From JALZCH01 sp036387135 (GTDB lineage: Bacteria; Acidobacteriota; Blastocatellia; Pyrinomonadales; Pyrinomonadaceae), in assembly GCA_036387135.1 (NCBI GenBank), contig DASVUH010000062.1, forward strand, positions 1-64,000: a stretch of DNA of 64,000 nt. Reading direction: 5' to 3'. The translations under genes and the position numbers were made by a program. Shown piece after piece: positions 48,524-57,352 of this stretch. The stretch's first letter is position 1; each line of letters opens with the position of its first letter. The notes under the pieces were generated by a model, which made no database searches, was not told the DNA's origin, and was given only the letters and a program-made list of their open reading frames with translations.

Positions 48524-49201
48524 TCATTTCAAAATCTCTCCGGTTTTAAGCGACCATAAAACTAAATCCAATTCATCGAAATTAATACCGTGTTTTTGGG
48601 CGAACTTTTTTAATATATTTTCGATCTCCAAATAGCGCGTTCTGGTTGCAGGCGGTTTAGAATTATTTATTTCGCCCAAATCAGCCAGGCTGTTCAAAAT
48701 ATGTTTGTCCAAAATCGCCAGACCGCGAAATCCGATGTTTCTCAAGAAATGACTGGCTTCTTTAAATCCCAAGCCTTTAATTCCCTTTTCGCGAACGAGC
48801 CAATCGCGCCGGGCAATCGAATCGGGGAAATTCATCAGTCGCTCGCGCAATTGCATTTGGCAATCCTGCCGCAAAAACTCTCGCGTTACGGCAATGTAAC
48901 CGGCGCGCGCGTTCGGAAAACGATGAACGCCCGTTAAAGCCTGCGCGAGCGCCTCCGCCGGAGCGTTTTCCGGCAGCAGATTTTTAACCGCCGCGACCGA
49001 ACGCAATCCCATTCGCGCCGAAGCGTTGGCGGTAAAAATGCAGAAAACCAGTTCTTCAAAAAGCTGCTCGTCCGATCCCGTTTGCCAGATGTTTTCAAAC
49101 TCGGCGAGTCGTTTCCTGATTTCCGCGCCGCGCTCCCGATGAATTTGTAAAACCGATTCGATTGTGACAGGTTGTTTAATTGACACGCCGCGCGAAACCA
49201 C
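48524..49201 (-). CDS. ogg: N-glycosylase/DNA lyase, archaeal-type Ogg (Ogg2)
   Basis: Excises 8-oxoguanine and cleaves the abasic strand. The helix-hairpin-helix plus catalytic block GIKGLGFKEASHFLRNIGFRGLAILDKHIL (48784-48695) gives the nucleophile Lys147 and catalytic Asp165. Upstream, ELVFCIFTANASARMGLRSV fits the family. It belongs to the compact Ogg2 type known from archaea and a few bacteria such as Thermotoga. The start is GTG 49201 or the GTG four codons later. Confidence 0.85.
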   Translation of the reverse strand: MVSRGVSIKQPVTIESVLQIHRERGAEIRKRLAEFENIWQTGSDEQLFEELVFCIFTANASARMGLRSVAAVKNLLPENAPAEALAQALTGVHRFPNARAGYIAVTREFLRQDCQMQLRERLMNFPDSIARRDWLVREKGIKGLGFKEASHFLRNIGFRGLAILDKHILNSLADLGEINNSKPPATRTRYLEIENILKKFAQKHGINFDELDLVLWSLKTGEILK

Positions 49202-49480
49202 GAGTTTTTCGCTTTAATTTTAGAGTTACGCGAAATTACTTGTCAACGATTCGTACGCATTTTGTAACATTTTCTGAAAAAGCCGACATCCGAAAATTAA
49301 CCTTTTGCATCGAATATCGCGTCTAATGATTGCGAACAGATTTTCTTATGGTTTGCAGCAAATCGCTAGACTTCCCGGCTGAAAGTTGTGTTATGATGTT
49401 GTCAGCCGTTGAAACCTGACGGCGCGCTGGCAGCCTGCCGACCGAGTCTGAATTGGATTTGGAAAAGATTTTAAAGAAAA

Positions 49481-50938
49481 ATGATTATAAGCCCTGTATT
49501 AAAAAGTTTTCGTTTCAGTTTCGCGCTTTTGTTCGTCTTTTCCGCGTTTGCGGCGGGAAATCCCGCTCTCGCGCAAGACGTTTACACTCGCCCGTCGGGT
49601 TCGCCGCAGCCCGGCTCGTCGCCTCTGGTCAAACCGATTGTCAAACAATCGCCCGCCCTGGTGACGCAGCCTTCGCTTCCCCGCACGACCCCGCCCGCCG
49701 GAACGACAAATAATTCCGCCGCGCCGAACACGCTTGCGCCGGACGTTGCCGCGCCGTCGCTCGAACCTGTTATCGGCGGAATGCGCGGCTTGCTGGTCGA
49801 AACCGTGCAAGGTCAGGTTTTGATGGAAAACTCGGTGGACATGGCGTTTAATCCAGCATCGAACATCAAGCTCGCCACGGCTTTGGCGGTTTTGAGCACT
49901 TTGAAAGCGAATTATCGGTTTAAAACACAGATTTACACCGACGGCATTATTGACACGACGACAGGCACGATTACCGGCAATTTGATTGTCACCGGCAGCG
50001 ACCCGTCGCTGCAATACGAACACGCAATGGTTGTTGCCGACGCGCTCAACAAAATCGGCATTCAAAAAGTGACCGGCGATTTGATGGTTGCGTCACAGTT
50101 CACAATTAATTACAATCCGTCCGCTTTACGTTCCGGCGTGGTCTTTTACGATACTATGGACGCGACGCGACGTTCGGCGGCGGCGGTCAACGCCTGGCAC
50201 AATTATCTAAAAACTAACAGCCCGAACCAGCCGCGACCGATTCCGAGCGTCGCCGTGATGGGAGCCGTCACAGCCGATGTTTTGCCGACGAATCTGCGCC
50301 TGCTTGCAACACACGAATCCAGCCCGCTCAAAGACATTCTGAAAGCGTGTTTGTCGTATTCAAATAATTTTCTTGCGGAACGCCTCGGCGATTCGGTCGG
50401 CGGCACTTACGGCGTCCAGAATATAGTTATCCGCGAAGCGAAAATTCCGTTTGAAGAATTTCAAATCGCTTCGACGAGCGGTCTCGGAACCAACCGCGTA
50501 ACGCCCCGCGCGATGATGAAAATTTTCCGCGCTCTGCAAAACGAATTAGTCAAAAACAAACTTTCGCCGACCGACATTATGCCGGTCGCGGGAATTGACG
50601 AAGGCACGTTGAAAAATCGTTTTACCGATTATCGTTCGCGCGGCAGCGTCATCGGCAAAACCGGAACTTTGCCCCAAACCGACAGCGGAGTAAGCAGTCT
50701 GGTCGGTCAAATGGCGACCGCTAAAGGCGAGATTCTCTATTTCGTGATTTTCAACCAGCGCGGCAACGTCAGCCGGTTCCGCGATTATCAAAACGATTTC
50801 GTCAACTACGTGCAAAATATGCGCGGCGGAGCGGCAACGTTCTCGTACGTTCCGAAAGATTTCGACACGCTGCTTTCAAATAGCCGCATTTCGATTGATA
50901 AATCTTTTGGAAATTCGCAGACCGCGAAGCCCGAATAA
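49481..50938 (+). CDS. dacB: D-alanyl-D-alanine carboxypeptidase/endopeptidase, PBP4 type
   Basis: A periplasmic S13-family peptidase trimming and cutting peptidoglycan cross-links. Signal peptide ends near NPALAQ; a Pro/Ser/Thr-rich spacer (residues 35-90) follows. Catalytic motifs are SxxK as PASNIKLATA (Ser127, Lys130), SxN as LSYSNNFLAE, and KTG in VIGKTGTLPQ. The long insertion domain between SxxK and SxN is as in PBP4. A strong terminator follows by 23 bases. Confidence 0.92.
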   Translation: MIISPVLKSFRFSFALLFVFSAFAAGNPALAQDVYTRPSGSPQPGSSPLVKPIVKQSPALVTQPSLPRTTPPAGTTNNSAAPNTLAPDVAAPSLEPVIGGMRGLLVETVQGQVLMENSVDMAFNPASNIKLATALAVLSTLKANYRFKTQIYTDGIIDTTTGTITGNLIVTGSDPSLQYEHAMVVADALNKIGIQKVTGDLMVASQFTINYNPSALRSGVVFYDTMDATRRSAAAVNAWHNYLKTNSPNQPRPIPSVAVMGAVTADVLPTNLRLLATHESSPLKDILKACLSYSNNFLAERLGDSVGGTYGVQNIVIREAKIPFEEFQIASTSGLGTNRVTPRAMMKIFRALQNELVKNKLSPTDIMPVAGIDEGTLKNRFTDYRSRGSVIGKTGTLPQTDSGVSSLVGQMATAKGEILYFVIFNQRGNVSRFRDYQNDFVNYVQNMRGGAATFSYVPKDFDTLLSNSRISIDKSFGNSQTAKPE

Positions 50939-50961
50939 ACTGTTTTTTAAAATAAAAAAGA

Positions 50962-51006
50962 AGCGTCACGAATAAAATTCCTTTGATTCGTGACGCTCTT
51001 TTTTTG
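50962..51006 (+). terminator. Intrinsic terminator after the PBP4 gene
   Basis: A perfect 12-bp stem AGCGTCACGAAT/ATTCGTGACGCT followed by CTTTTTTT. Confidence 0.92.
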
Positions 51007-51206
51007 GTCTCGCACGAATCGGCTTGAATCCGAATATCTGCCGCCATCCAAAGATTTTTCCGCAGTTTCCGTTTGCGCGGCTTGTCGAAAAAAAGAAAAT
51101 AACCGAAACTTTAGCTTTGCGCGCAAACAACAAAATATTGCTGACGAAAATTAAGGAACTGGAAATCGAGTAGCCGCAAAACAAACAGGTTTGGCGGCTT
51201 TTCAAA

Positions 51207-53342
51207 ATGGAATCGGAGATAAATAAAAGCTCGACAAAAGCTGACAATCAATCGGAAATCACTGTTTCCGTCACCGTTAATTTGCCAAACTCAAAACCTG
51301 AAAAAACCGGGTTCAAGCTAACGCCCAAACACAATCGCCTGCAAGTCGGGCGCGAACGGCAAAACGAGATTTGGATTGATTACGAATCAATTTCGCGATT
51401 TCACGCTTCGCTTTTGATGAAACCGGACGGGCGGCTGTTGATTGCCGATTTGGATTCGACAGCCGGAACTTTCGTCAACGGAAAACGTCTCGCGGTCGGC
51501 GAAACAATCGAGCTGCCCGAAAATGCTTCGGTTCGATTCGGCAACATTGAAACCGTTTTCGAATGGAAAAAACCCGAATCGAGCTTTGCCGTTGAAATCG
51601 AAAAATCAATTTCGCCCGATGTGGAAGCGGCGGAATCCGCCTTGCCCGCGCCGACCGAGGCAGAACAGCCGCAATTAGTCGAAGCAAGTGTTGAAGAAAA
51701 AAAAATCGAACCGCAAAAAAGCGTGGCGCGTTCTGCGGGAATCGTTTCGATTGCCGTGATGGGTTCGCGCGTGATGGGTTTGGCGCGCGAAATGATTTTC
51801 GCCAATTATTTCGGGGCGGGGTTTTTGTACGACGCTTATCTCGTCGGCTTCCGCATTCCGAATATTTTGCGCGACCTTTTCGCCGAAGGCGCTTTGTCTG
51901 CCGCATTTGTCAAAGTTTTCACAGATTACCAGCTAAAAAAAAGCGAGGCGGAGGCTTGGCAATTGGCTTCGCTCGTTTTAAATGCTCTGGCTATTGTCTT
52001 AAGTCTTGTCACAATTTTGGGAATCGTCTTGTCGCGGCAGCTCGTCGGTTTAATTGCCGGCGGATTTTCGCCCGAAAAAGCTGCTCTGGCGACGACGCTG
52101 ACGCAAATAATGTTTCCGTTTATTTTGCTCGTGGCAATGGCGGCGGTGGCGATGGGCGTTTTAAATACGAAAGGCAGATTCGGCGTTCCGGCTTCGGCTT
52201 CGACCGCTTTTAACATCGTTTCGCTCGTTGCGGGACTCGGTTTTGCTTACTTTTTGAGCGGTGGCGGCTGGGAAAAATCAACGGACGAAAATCTGATTCC
52301 GAGCGTCGCCGCGCAATGGGCGATTATTGGAATGGCAATCGGGACTTTAATCGGCGGCGCGGCGCAGTTTGTGATTCAAATTCCGTCGCTTTTTGCAGTC
52401 GGCTTTCGGTTTTCGCCAAGAGTCAGCTTCGCCGACGAAGGAGTGCGCCGCGTAATGCGGCTGATGGCACCCGCGATTTTAGGCACAAGCGCGGTGCAAA
52501 TCAACGTTTTAATCAACACTTATTTCGTTTCCGATATTGACGGCGGGCAATCGTGGCTGTCGTATTCGTTTCGACTTATGCAATTTCCGATTGGCGTTTT
52601 CGGCGTTGCAATCGGCACGGCTGCGATTCCGACGCTTTCGCGTTTCGCCGCGCAAAACGATTTTAAAAAATTTCGGGAAACGATTTCTTCATCAATCAAT
52701 CTCGTATTTTTGCTGACGCTTCCCTCGGCGTGCGGGTTGGTCGTATTGGGCGAGCCGATAATTCGTCTGATTTACGAGCGCGGATTATTCACGGCGTCCG
52801 ATACCACGATGACCGCCTGGGCTTTGACGGGTTATACAATCGGTTTGACCGGCTACGCGGCGATTAAAATTTTATCTCCCGCCTTTTATGCGCTTGACGA
52901 CGCGAAAACGCCGATGATAATCAGCCTTTGCTCGATTGCCGTTAACGGAATTGCCAGCTACGTTTTCCGCGAAGCTTTGATGCCGTTTGGTTTCGGTCAC
53001 GTCGGCGTCGCGCTTGCCACTTCGTCGGTTGCTTTGGTTAATTTTTTTGCTCTCGCTTTTTTGATGCGCGGCAGAATAAACGGTATCGAAGGCGGGAAAA
53101 TTCTCGCTTCGTTCGTCAAAATCGCAATCGCTGCGGCGATAATGAGTGCCGTAAGCTGGTTTGCCTACTTTTTTCTGCACCAAACATTCGGCGCGGCTAA
53201 TCTGATTTTCAAATTAATTGAAGTTTTGATTCCGATTGCGCTCGGCGGAATTTGTTTTATCGTAGTCGCCAAGCTGCTCCGCGTCTCTGAATTAGAATCC
53301 GCTTACAATGCTTTTGCGCGCAAATTCGGACGAAAGAAATAA
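51207..53342 (+). CDS. murJ: FHA domain fused to MurJ-type lipid II flippase
   Basis: Residues 34-120 are an FHA domain: Gly48-Arg49 (QVGRERQNEI), Ser63-Arg64-Phe65-His66 (SISRFHASLLMK), and the AGTFVNGKRL end with Asn91-Gly92. These are the phosphothreonine-binding positions. An acidic linker (121-172) leads to a full MurJ/MviN domain of about 14 helices: SIAVMGSRVMGLAREMIFANYFGAG, DLFAEGALSAAFVKVF, APAILGTSAVQINVLINTYF, then IYERGLFTASDT. MurJ flips lipid II for cell-wall synthesis; an attached FHA domain suggests control by Ser/Thr phosphorylation. Length 711 versus about 510-530 for MurJ alone. Confidence 0.93.
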   Translation: MESEINKSSTKADNQSEITVSVTVNLPNSKPEKTGFKLTPKHNRLQVGRERQNEIWIDYESISRFHASLLMKPDGRLLIADLDSTAGTFVNGKRLAVGETIELPENASVRFGNIETVFEWKKPESSFAVEIEKSISPDVEAAESALPAPTEAEQPQLVEASVEEKKIEPQKSVARSAGIVSIAVMGSRVMGLAREMIFANYFGAGFLYDAYLVGFRIPNILRDLFAEGALSAAFVKVFTDYQLKKSEAEAWQLASLVLNALAIVLSLVTILGIVLSRQLVGLIAGGFSPEKAALATTLTQIMFPFILLVAMAAVAMGVLNTKGRFGVPASASTAFNIVSLVAGLGFAYFLSGGGWEKSTDENLIPSVAAQWAIIGMAIGTLIGGAAQFVIQIPSLFAVGFRFSPRVSFADEGVRRVMRLMAPAILGTSAVQINVLINTYFVSDIDGGQSWLSYSFRLMQFPIGVFGVAIGTAAIPTLSRFAAQNDFKKFRETISSSINLVFLLTLPSACGLVVLGEPIIRLIYERGLFTASDTTMTAWALTGYTIGLTGYAAIKILSPAFYALDDAKTPMIISLCSIAVNGIASYVFREALMPFGFGHVGVALATSSVALVNFFALAFLMRGRINGIEGGKILASFVKIAIAAAIMSAVSWFAYFFLHQTFGAANLIFKLIEVLIPIALGGICFIVVAKLLRVSELESAYNAFARKFGRKK

Positions 53343-53572
53343 ATATTCGGCAGCCCGGTTTGTATTTAAATGCCGAGCCGTCAAATTTTCATCCGTCATC
53401 ATACGGTTATTAGTTTTCCTTGAAAATTTTTCGTTGAATTTTACCTTCACTTCCCCACGCGCCAAGAGTATAATTCCTGAAACAGGATTGAAAACCTTTT
53501 GACGCCAATCGGCGTAGAGTTTTTTAATCGCTTCACCTTCGGCGTGGAATTTTAAGCGAGAGGTTTGCGGAG

Positions 53573-53830
53573 ATGTATAATTATTATTACGTTGTAATTT
53601 GTGTTGCTTTGGCAATGGCGGGCGTCGCGGGTTTGCAGTTTTTTTATCTCGCTTATTTGGAGCGGATGAGCAATCAATTAAAACGCCGGATTCACGAGCT
53701 TGAACGCCAAAACGCCGTGCTTTATCATCGCTGGCAGGAAGCCGAGCAGCAGATTTCCAGTTATCAAGCGCTCGAAGCCGAAGAAATAATCGAAGACGAA
53801 GAAGTTTGGTCGGAAATTATTGAAGATTAA
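53573..53830 (+). CDS. Small membrane protein with coiled coil
   Basis: An 85-residue protein. One N-terminal membrane helix (VVICVALAMAGVAGLQFFYL) is followed by a cytoplasmic coiled coil (SNQLKRRIHELERQNAVLYHR) and an acidic tail (EEIIEDEEVWSEIIED). No family recognised, though the layout resembles small divisome or sporulation-like membrane coiled coils. A perfect terminator follows. Confidence 0.75.
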   Translation: MYNYYYVVICVALAMAGVAGLQFFYLAYLERMSNQLKRRIHELERQNAVLYHRWQEAEQQISSYQALEAEEIIEDEEVWSEIIED

Positions 53831-53850
53831 AATATTTTTTAGCGGAAAAG

Positions 53851-53882
53851 AAAAAGCGGCGTGAAATTCTACGCCGCTTTTT
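53851..53882. terminator. Bidirectional intrinsic terminator
   Basis: A perfect 12-bp stem AAAAAGCGGCGT/ACGCCGCTTTTT, 8-base loop, between the convergent small membrane gene and the Smr gene. Confidence 0.93.
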
Positions 53883-53885
53883 TAT

Positions 53886-54170
53886 TTATTTAAACTGAAC
53901 CACAGTCGCGCCCCAATGACCGGAAAAAGCGGGCGCGTCCTTAAAAGATTCGACGAACGGAGTTTTAGCCAAAATCGAGCGCACAATCTCGCGCTGCACG
54001 CCGATTCCCTTGCCGTGAATAATTCTGACTACGCGAAAACCTTTTTCACGCGCGAGCATTAAATATTCTTCGACAATTCGCGGAATGTCTTTTGGCGCGA
54101 AAGAATGTAAATCAAACGAATCTGTTATTTCAATCTCGACCGTTTCGGGAAAATAATCATTTTCTTCCAT
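53886..54170 (-). CDS. Smr-domain protein
   Basis: A 94-residue stand-alone Smr domain, the nicking nuclease or RNase domain found at the C-terminus of MutS2. Key motifs: the DLH of SFDLHSFAPKDI, VRIIHGKGIG (HGxG) and the C-terminal GHWGATVVQ. It lies 3 bases downstream of the SH3 lipoprotein gene. Confidence 0.9.
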   Translation of the reverse strand: MEENDYFPETVEIEITDSFDLHSFAPKDIPRIVEEYLMLAREKGFRVVRIIHGKGIGVQREIVRSILAKTPFVESFKDAPAFSGHWGATVVQFK

Positions 54171-54172
54171 TT

Positions 54173-55309
54173 TTAATCTCCGCGTTTTTCGTCTTTTGGA
54201 ATATTATCCGGTACTTTGACTTTGAGATTTCCGCGAGCGTCTTTGAACACCTGGAATTGCACGTCAATAAACTGCCCTTGCCCGTCTTTCAGCCTGACTG
54301 AAAAGACGCGGCTGTCGCCGGTTCCCGTTACGCGCAATGGCAAGAATCCTTTGACATTTCCGCTGCGATAAACTTTGTAATGATCCTGGTTGTATTTGTC
54401 GTAGCCTAAAACCAAAATGCGGTCGAAATCCGGTTCTTCGCCATCCGGTTCTTGCAGCGTGTTGCTTTTCTCCAAAATTACCCAGCTTCCCGGTTTTTCT
54501 TCGCGCGCCATATCTTTGCCGCGTTTTAAAAACGACGAGCTTGCCGACTCATCACCGTCGAGCCGCCGCCAGGCGACGAACTCGCGCCCCGTTCGGTAAA
54601 AAATAATATCCGCCGGAACCGCCAATTCTACTTGTTTGCCGTAAATCCAACCAGCCGGTGCGGGCGAAACGGACGGATCGAGCCGAACCTTGTACCAGGT
54701 CTCATACTTATCGTCCAATTGCAGCGGAGCGTTATGGTCTTTCTGTTTTTGCTGACGATCACCGTTTTTTCCCGCCTGGTTGTTGGCGCCGCCTTTCGGC
54801 GCGTCGTCTTTTTCGGCTTCACTGGTTTTCGGAACGCGCTTCCAGCCGACAATTTCAAATGTATCGCCGCCGAGCAGCTTAAACAGAATATTGTCGTCCG
54901 ATGTGCGGTCGGGCGAAAGCCGCAGATTTGAAGCCGCACGCAATTGTCCGGCGGCTTGCACCGGAGTTTCGCGGTCTTCGTCGGCGATTTTTTGCGATTT
55001 TTCGAGCAGAGTCTGCGTCATCACATAACGCGCTTCAATCCAGCCTTCGGTTTGTTCTTCATCCGACGCGCGGACATTGAACCATTTTTCATTTTCAAAC
55101 GTCGTCTCGTCCAAAACTTCGAGCGATTGCCCGCGTTTAACTTCCATCAGATCAGCCGCGACCACGGCACCGGAACTGCGAATTTGCGCGCGTTCCGCAA
55201 TCACGACGCATTTTTGATTCATTCCGACCAGACCGGCAACCGACGTACAGCCGTTTAAAACAGCAACGCCGAAAGTGACGATAAAAAATAAAAGCAGTTT
55301 TGATTTCAT
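54173..55309 (-). CDS. Lipoprotein with two SH3-like domains
   Basis: Start ATG 55309 gives MKSKLLLFFIVTFGVAVLNG and a lipobox NGC. The first SH3b-like region (CVVIAERAQIRSSGAVVAAD, VKRGQSLEVLDE) and the second (LRAASNLRLSPDRTSDDNILF) are followed by a charged linker and a C-terminal beta-rich half. Such SH3b proteins often bind peptidoglycan; no catalytic motif is visible. The Smr gene follows by 3 bases. Confidence 0.78.
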   Translation of the reverse strand: MKSKLLLFFIVTFGVAVLNGCTSVAGLVGMNQKCVVIAERAQIRSSGAVVAADLMEVKRGQSLEVLDETTFENEKWFNVRASDEEQTEGWIEARYVMTQTLLEKSQKIADEDRETPVQAAGQLRAASNLRLSPDRTSDDNILFKLLGGDTFEIVGWKRVPKTSEAEKDDAPKGGANNQAGKNGDRQQKQKDHNAPLQLDDKYETWYKVRLDPSVSPAPAGWIYGKQVELAVPADIIFYRTGREFVAWRRLDGDESASSSFLKRGKDMAREEKPGSWVILEKSNTLQEPDGEEPDFDRILVLGYDKYNQDHYKVYRSGNVKGFLPLRVTGTGDSRVFSVRLKDGQGQFIDVQFQVFKDARGNLKVKVPDNIPKDEKRGD

Positions 55310-55400
55310 AAAATCGAATTTATTCAAACCGAATTTGAATTTTACTAAACTGTGCGTGATAAATGTAGTTGAAAGCCAATCTCTGTTGATTCGACCGAAT

Positions 55401-56894
55401 TTAGCTGCGCTTGTAGCCTAATTTCTCCAAAACTTTTTTCTGTCGTCCGTTCAAGCTCGAACCGATTGCAAGTTTGGTGAAATTTGCGTTTGAAAGGTTG
55501 ACCAAGCCGCTCAAATCCTCAAAAGTTTTCGGCTCTATTACATTTGATTGCTCGACGTATTTTTGAATGATTCCCGCAAGCTGCGGATATTTCTTTAAAA
55601 TCGCCAGCGAAGCCGCGTTTCCTTCGCCCCGCGCGGCTGTAAGATTATGTTTTCGATAAAGCTCGCGGAAAACGTCGGACAAAGAATCTTTGCCGCCGGT
55701 TTGATTTAAAAGCGCGGCGTCGCACAAAAACGCGACGACCATTCCTTTGGCGTAAATCAGATTCGCGCTGCCGCGCCAACGCTCGCGCGAAGCGTCAAGC
55801 AAAGAAATTTGATTGGTATTTTGCGCTCTGCGAGCCACATCAACCGCGCGGCTCAAAGTGTCGAGAAAATCTTCAAACCGGATGTAATCCAGCCGCACGC
55901 CGGTTTTCAAAGCCTGATAAAGCGTAAAGCCTTCGTAAAACCAATCGTAGCTGCCGCTCAAATTCAATCCGTTCGGAATCCAGAAATGAAAAATCTCGTG
56001 CCGCAATTGTTCGTGCAGGCGATTCAAAGCGATTGATTTAAAAGGAATCGCGCCCGACAGCAAAACGATGCTCGCGCCGCGAGTCTCGGCGCGCCAGCGA
56101 TCTGCGTTTACGTTCGACGGCAGCGGCAGCAAAATCAATTGAAAACGGTTGACGCTCGTTTCGCCGAATGTTCGCCGATGCTCTTCCAAAATCTGGCTCG
56201 CCATCGTCACGATGTCATCGCTCGAAAAAGTCCAAATGCCCGCGCTGGCAATGCGAAACTCGGTTTTGCCGATCCAGCCCGTTCGTTCGGTAAAATCTTT
56301 GCCGACGAGAAAAACGGCTTTTTCAACATCGGTAACTGAAAACTCGTTTTCACCGATTTTATTTTCAACCGCGGCGATTTTCCAGCCAGCCGGAAGCGCG
56401 ATTTTGACGCGCGCCGAGACAGATTCTTTGCCGTCTAGCTGCGGCAGCAAATCAGCCAGCATCAGCAAACCGCCCGTATCTTTGAGCCAGGAAACGTGCG
56501 CGGCGGTCATCGCGTCCGCAGGCATTTCCAAATTGACTTCATATTTCCAACTATCAATTGGATGCGCCGCGATGAATTCGTTTGAGGCTTTTGTCCGGCT
56601 CGTTATCGCTGCGCCGGAAACATCGAAAAACTCCGGCTTTGCAAATCTTCGGCTGAGATTAACGGCGTCGGCGTATTGGTCGGAAAAAAGCCATCGCGTC
56701 TGCAATGATTTAGCCGAGTTTTGCGCGGATGAAAATTTGCCGCTCACAATCAAACGCGCCGCCGATACTTCCAAACGCAAATCGAGCGTTTCGGCTTGCG
56801 TATTTTCGGCATTTAAAATTGTCGCGCAAAAACACAAAAATAAAAGAGCGAAAAATTTTCGGCTAAAAATATTTATCGTGAGCGAATAAAACAT
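55401..56894 (-). CDS. Exported M61-like gluzincin peptidase
   Basis: Start ATG 56894 with a signal peptide (FFALLFLCFCATILNAENTQA). An N-terminal beta region is followed by the zinc site HEIFHFWIPN (HExxH) and the downstream Glu in WFYEGFTLYQALKTGV (GExx-like). The C-terminal half is helical and ends with IGSSLNGRQKKVLEKLGYKR. The pattern fits the glycyl-aminopeptidase (M61) clan, but the PDZ domain common in that family is absent. Substrate unknown. Monocistronic. Confidence 0.82.
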   Translation of the reverse strand: MFYSLTINIFSRKFFALLFLCFCATILNAENTQAETLDLRLEVSAARLIVSGKFSSAQNSAKSLQTRWLFSDQYADAVNLSRRFAKPEFFDVSGAAITSRTKASNEFIAAHPIDSWKYEVNLEMPADAMTAAHVSWLKDTGGLLMLADLLPQLDGKESVSARVKIALPAGWKIAAVENKIGENEFSVTDVEKAVFLVGKDFTERTGWIGKTEFRIASAGIWTFSSDDIVTMASQILEEHRRTFGETSVNRFQLILLPLPSNVNADRWRAETRGASIVLLSGAIPFKSIALNRLHEQLRHEIFHFWIPNGLNLSGSYDWFYEGFTLYQALKTGVRLDYIRFEDFLDTLSRAVDVARRAQNTNQISLLDASRERWRGSANLIYAKGMVVAFLCDAALLNQTGGKDSLSDVFRELYRKHNLTAARGEGNAASLAILKKYPQLAGIIQKYVEQSNVIEPKTFEDLSGLVNLSNANFTKLAIGSSLNGRQKKVLEKLGYKRS

Positions 56895-57118
56895 TGATCG
56901 GAAAAGCGCCGCTGCCCGGCGCTGCAACTTGCATTAAATTTAACACATCCAAAGTTTGAAAATTAAACGGAACTTTTTCGGTGTCGGCTTCGTTGCCTGT
57001 CTTGATTGACGAAATTGACGCCGTTCAGACAAGAAAACTAAAATTTTAAATTTAGTTTGTCATCAATCGCGGTTTGTTGATTCGATTTTCCTGCAACAAA
57101 AATTTTGAGATAAAAAAT

Positions 57119-57202
57119 ATGAGCCTGATAAAAGTAATAGTCGTGACAATGCTGTTCCTTTTAAGTTTGCTGTTTTTGGGGCGTTTTTTCATTTTCGTTT
57201 AA
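57119..57202 (+). CDS. Candidate 27-residue single-pass membrane peptide
   Basis: ATG 57119 to TAA 57202 encodes MSLIKVIVVTMLFLLSLLFL followed by GRFFIFV, almost entirely one hydrophobic helix with a basic end. It is too short for ordinary ORF calling. The upstream TTGAGA is a weak ribosome site. It is followed at 57251 by a perfect terminator, which would make it a separate short transcript or a leader of purH. It could also be chance. Confidence 0.4.
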   Translation: MSLIKVIVVTMLFLLSLLFLGRFFIFV

Positions 57203-57250
57203 GACGTTTTCCCTGATTTACCGGCAATTCATTTGAGCGAAATAAAATTT

Positions 57251-57293
57251 CGGGCGGACTCGTCTAAAAATTCGAGTCCGCCCGTTTGTTTTT
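57251..57293 (+). terminator. Terminator or attenuator 1 in the purH leader
   Basis: A perfect 12-bp stem CGGGCGGACTCG/CGAGTCCGCCCG, 10-base loop, followed by TTTGTTTTT. It points toward purH and lies 60 bases upstream of its ATG. Confidence 0.88.
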
Positions 57294-57324
57294 CACTTTC
57301 GGGCTGCGAATATGTCACAATTGC

Positions 57325-57348
57325 CTGCACTTCGGTTGCAGTTTTTTT
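57325..57348 (+). terminator. Terminator-like hairpin 2 in the purH leader
   Basis: CTGCAC-TTCG-GTTGCAG, with a C(UUCG)G tetraloop and one bulged T, followed by seven T. It lies 5 bases before the purH ATG, in the place where a ribosome site would be. Confidence 0.65.
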
Positions 57349-57352
57349 ATTT

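Noticed and set aside
53292..53615. Minus-strand frame of 107 codons covering the gap between murJ and the small membrane gene
   Set aside because: It overlaps both plus-strand genes in antisense, has no ribosome site and no family resemblance; the gap probably holds the promoter of the small gene.
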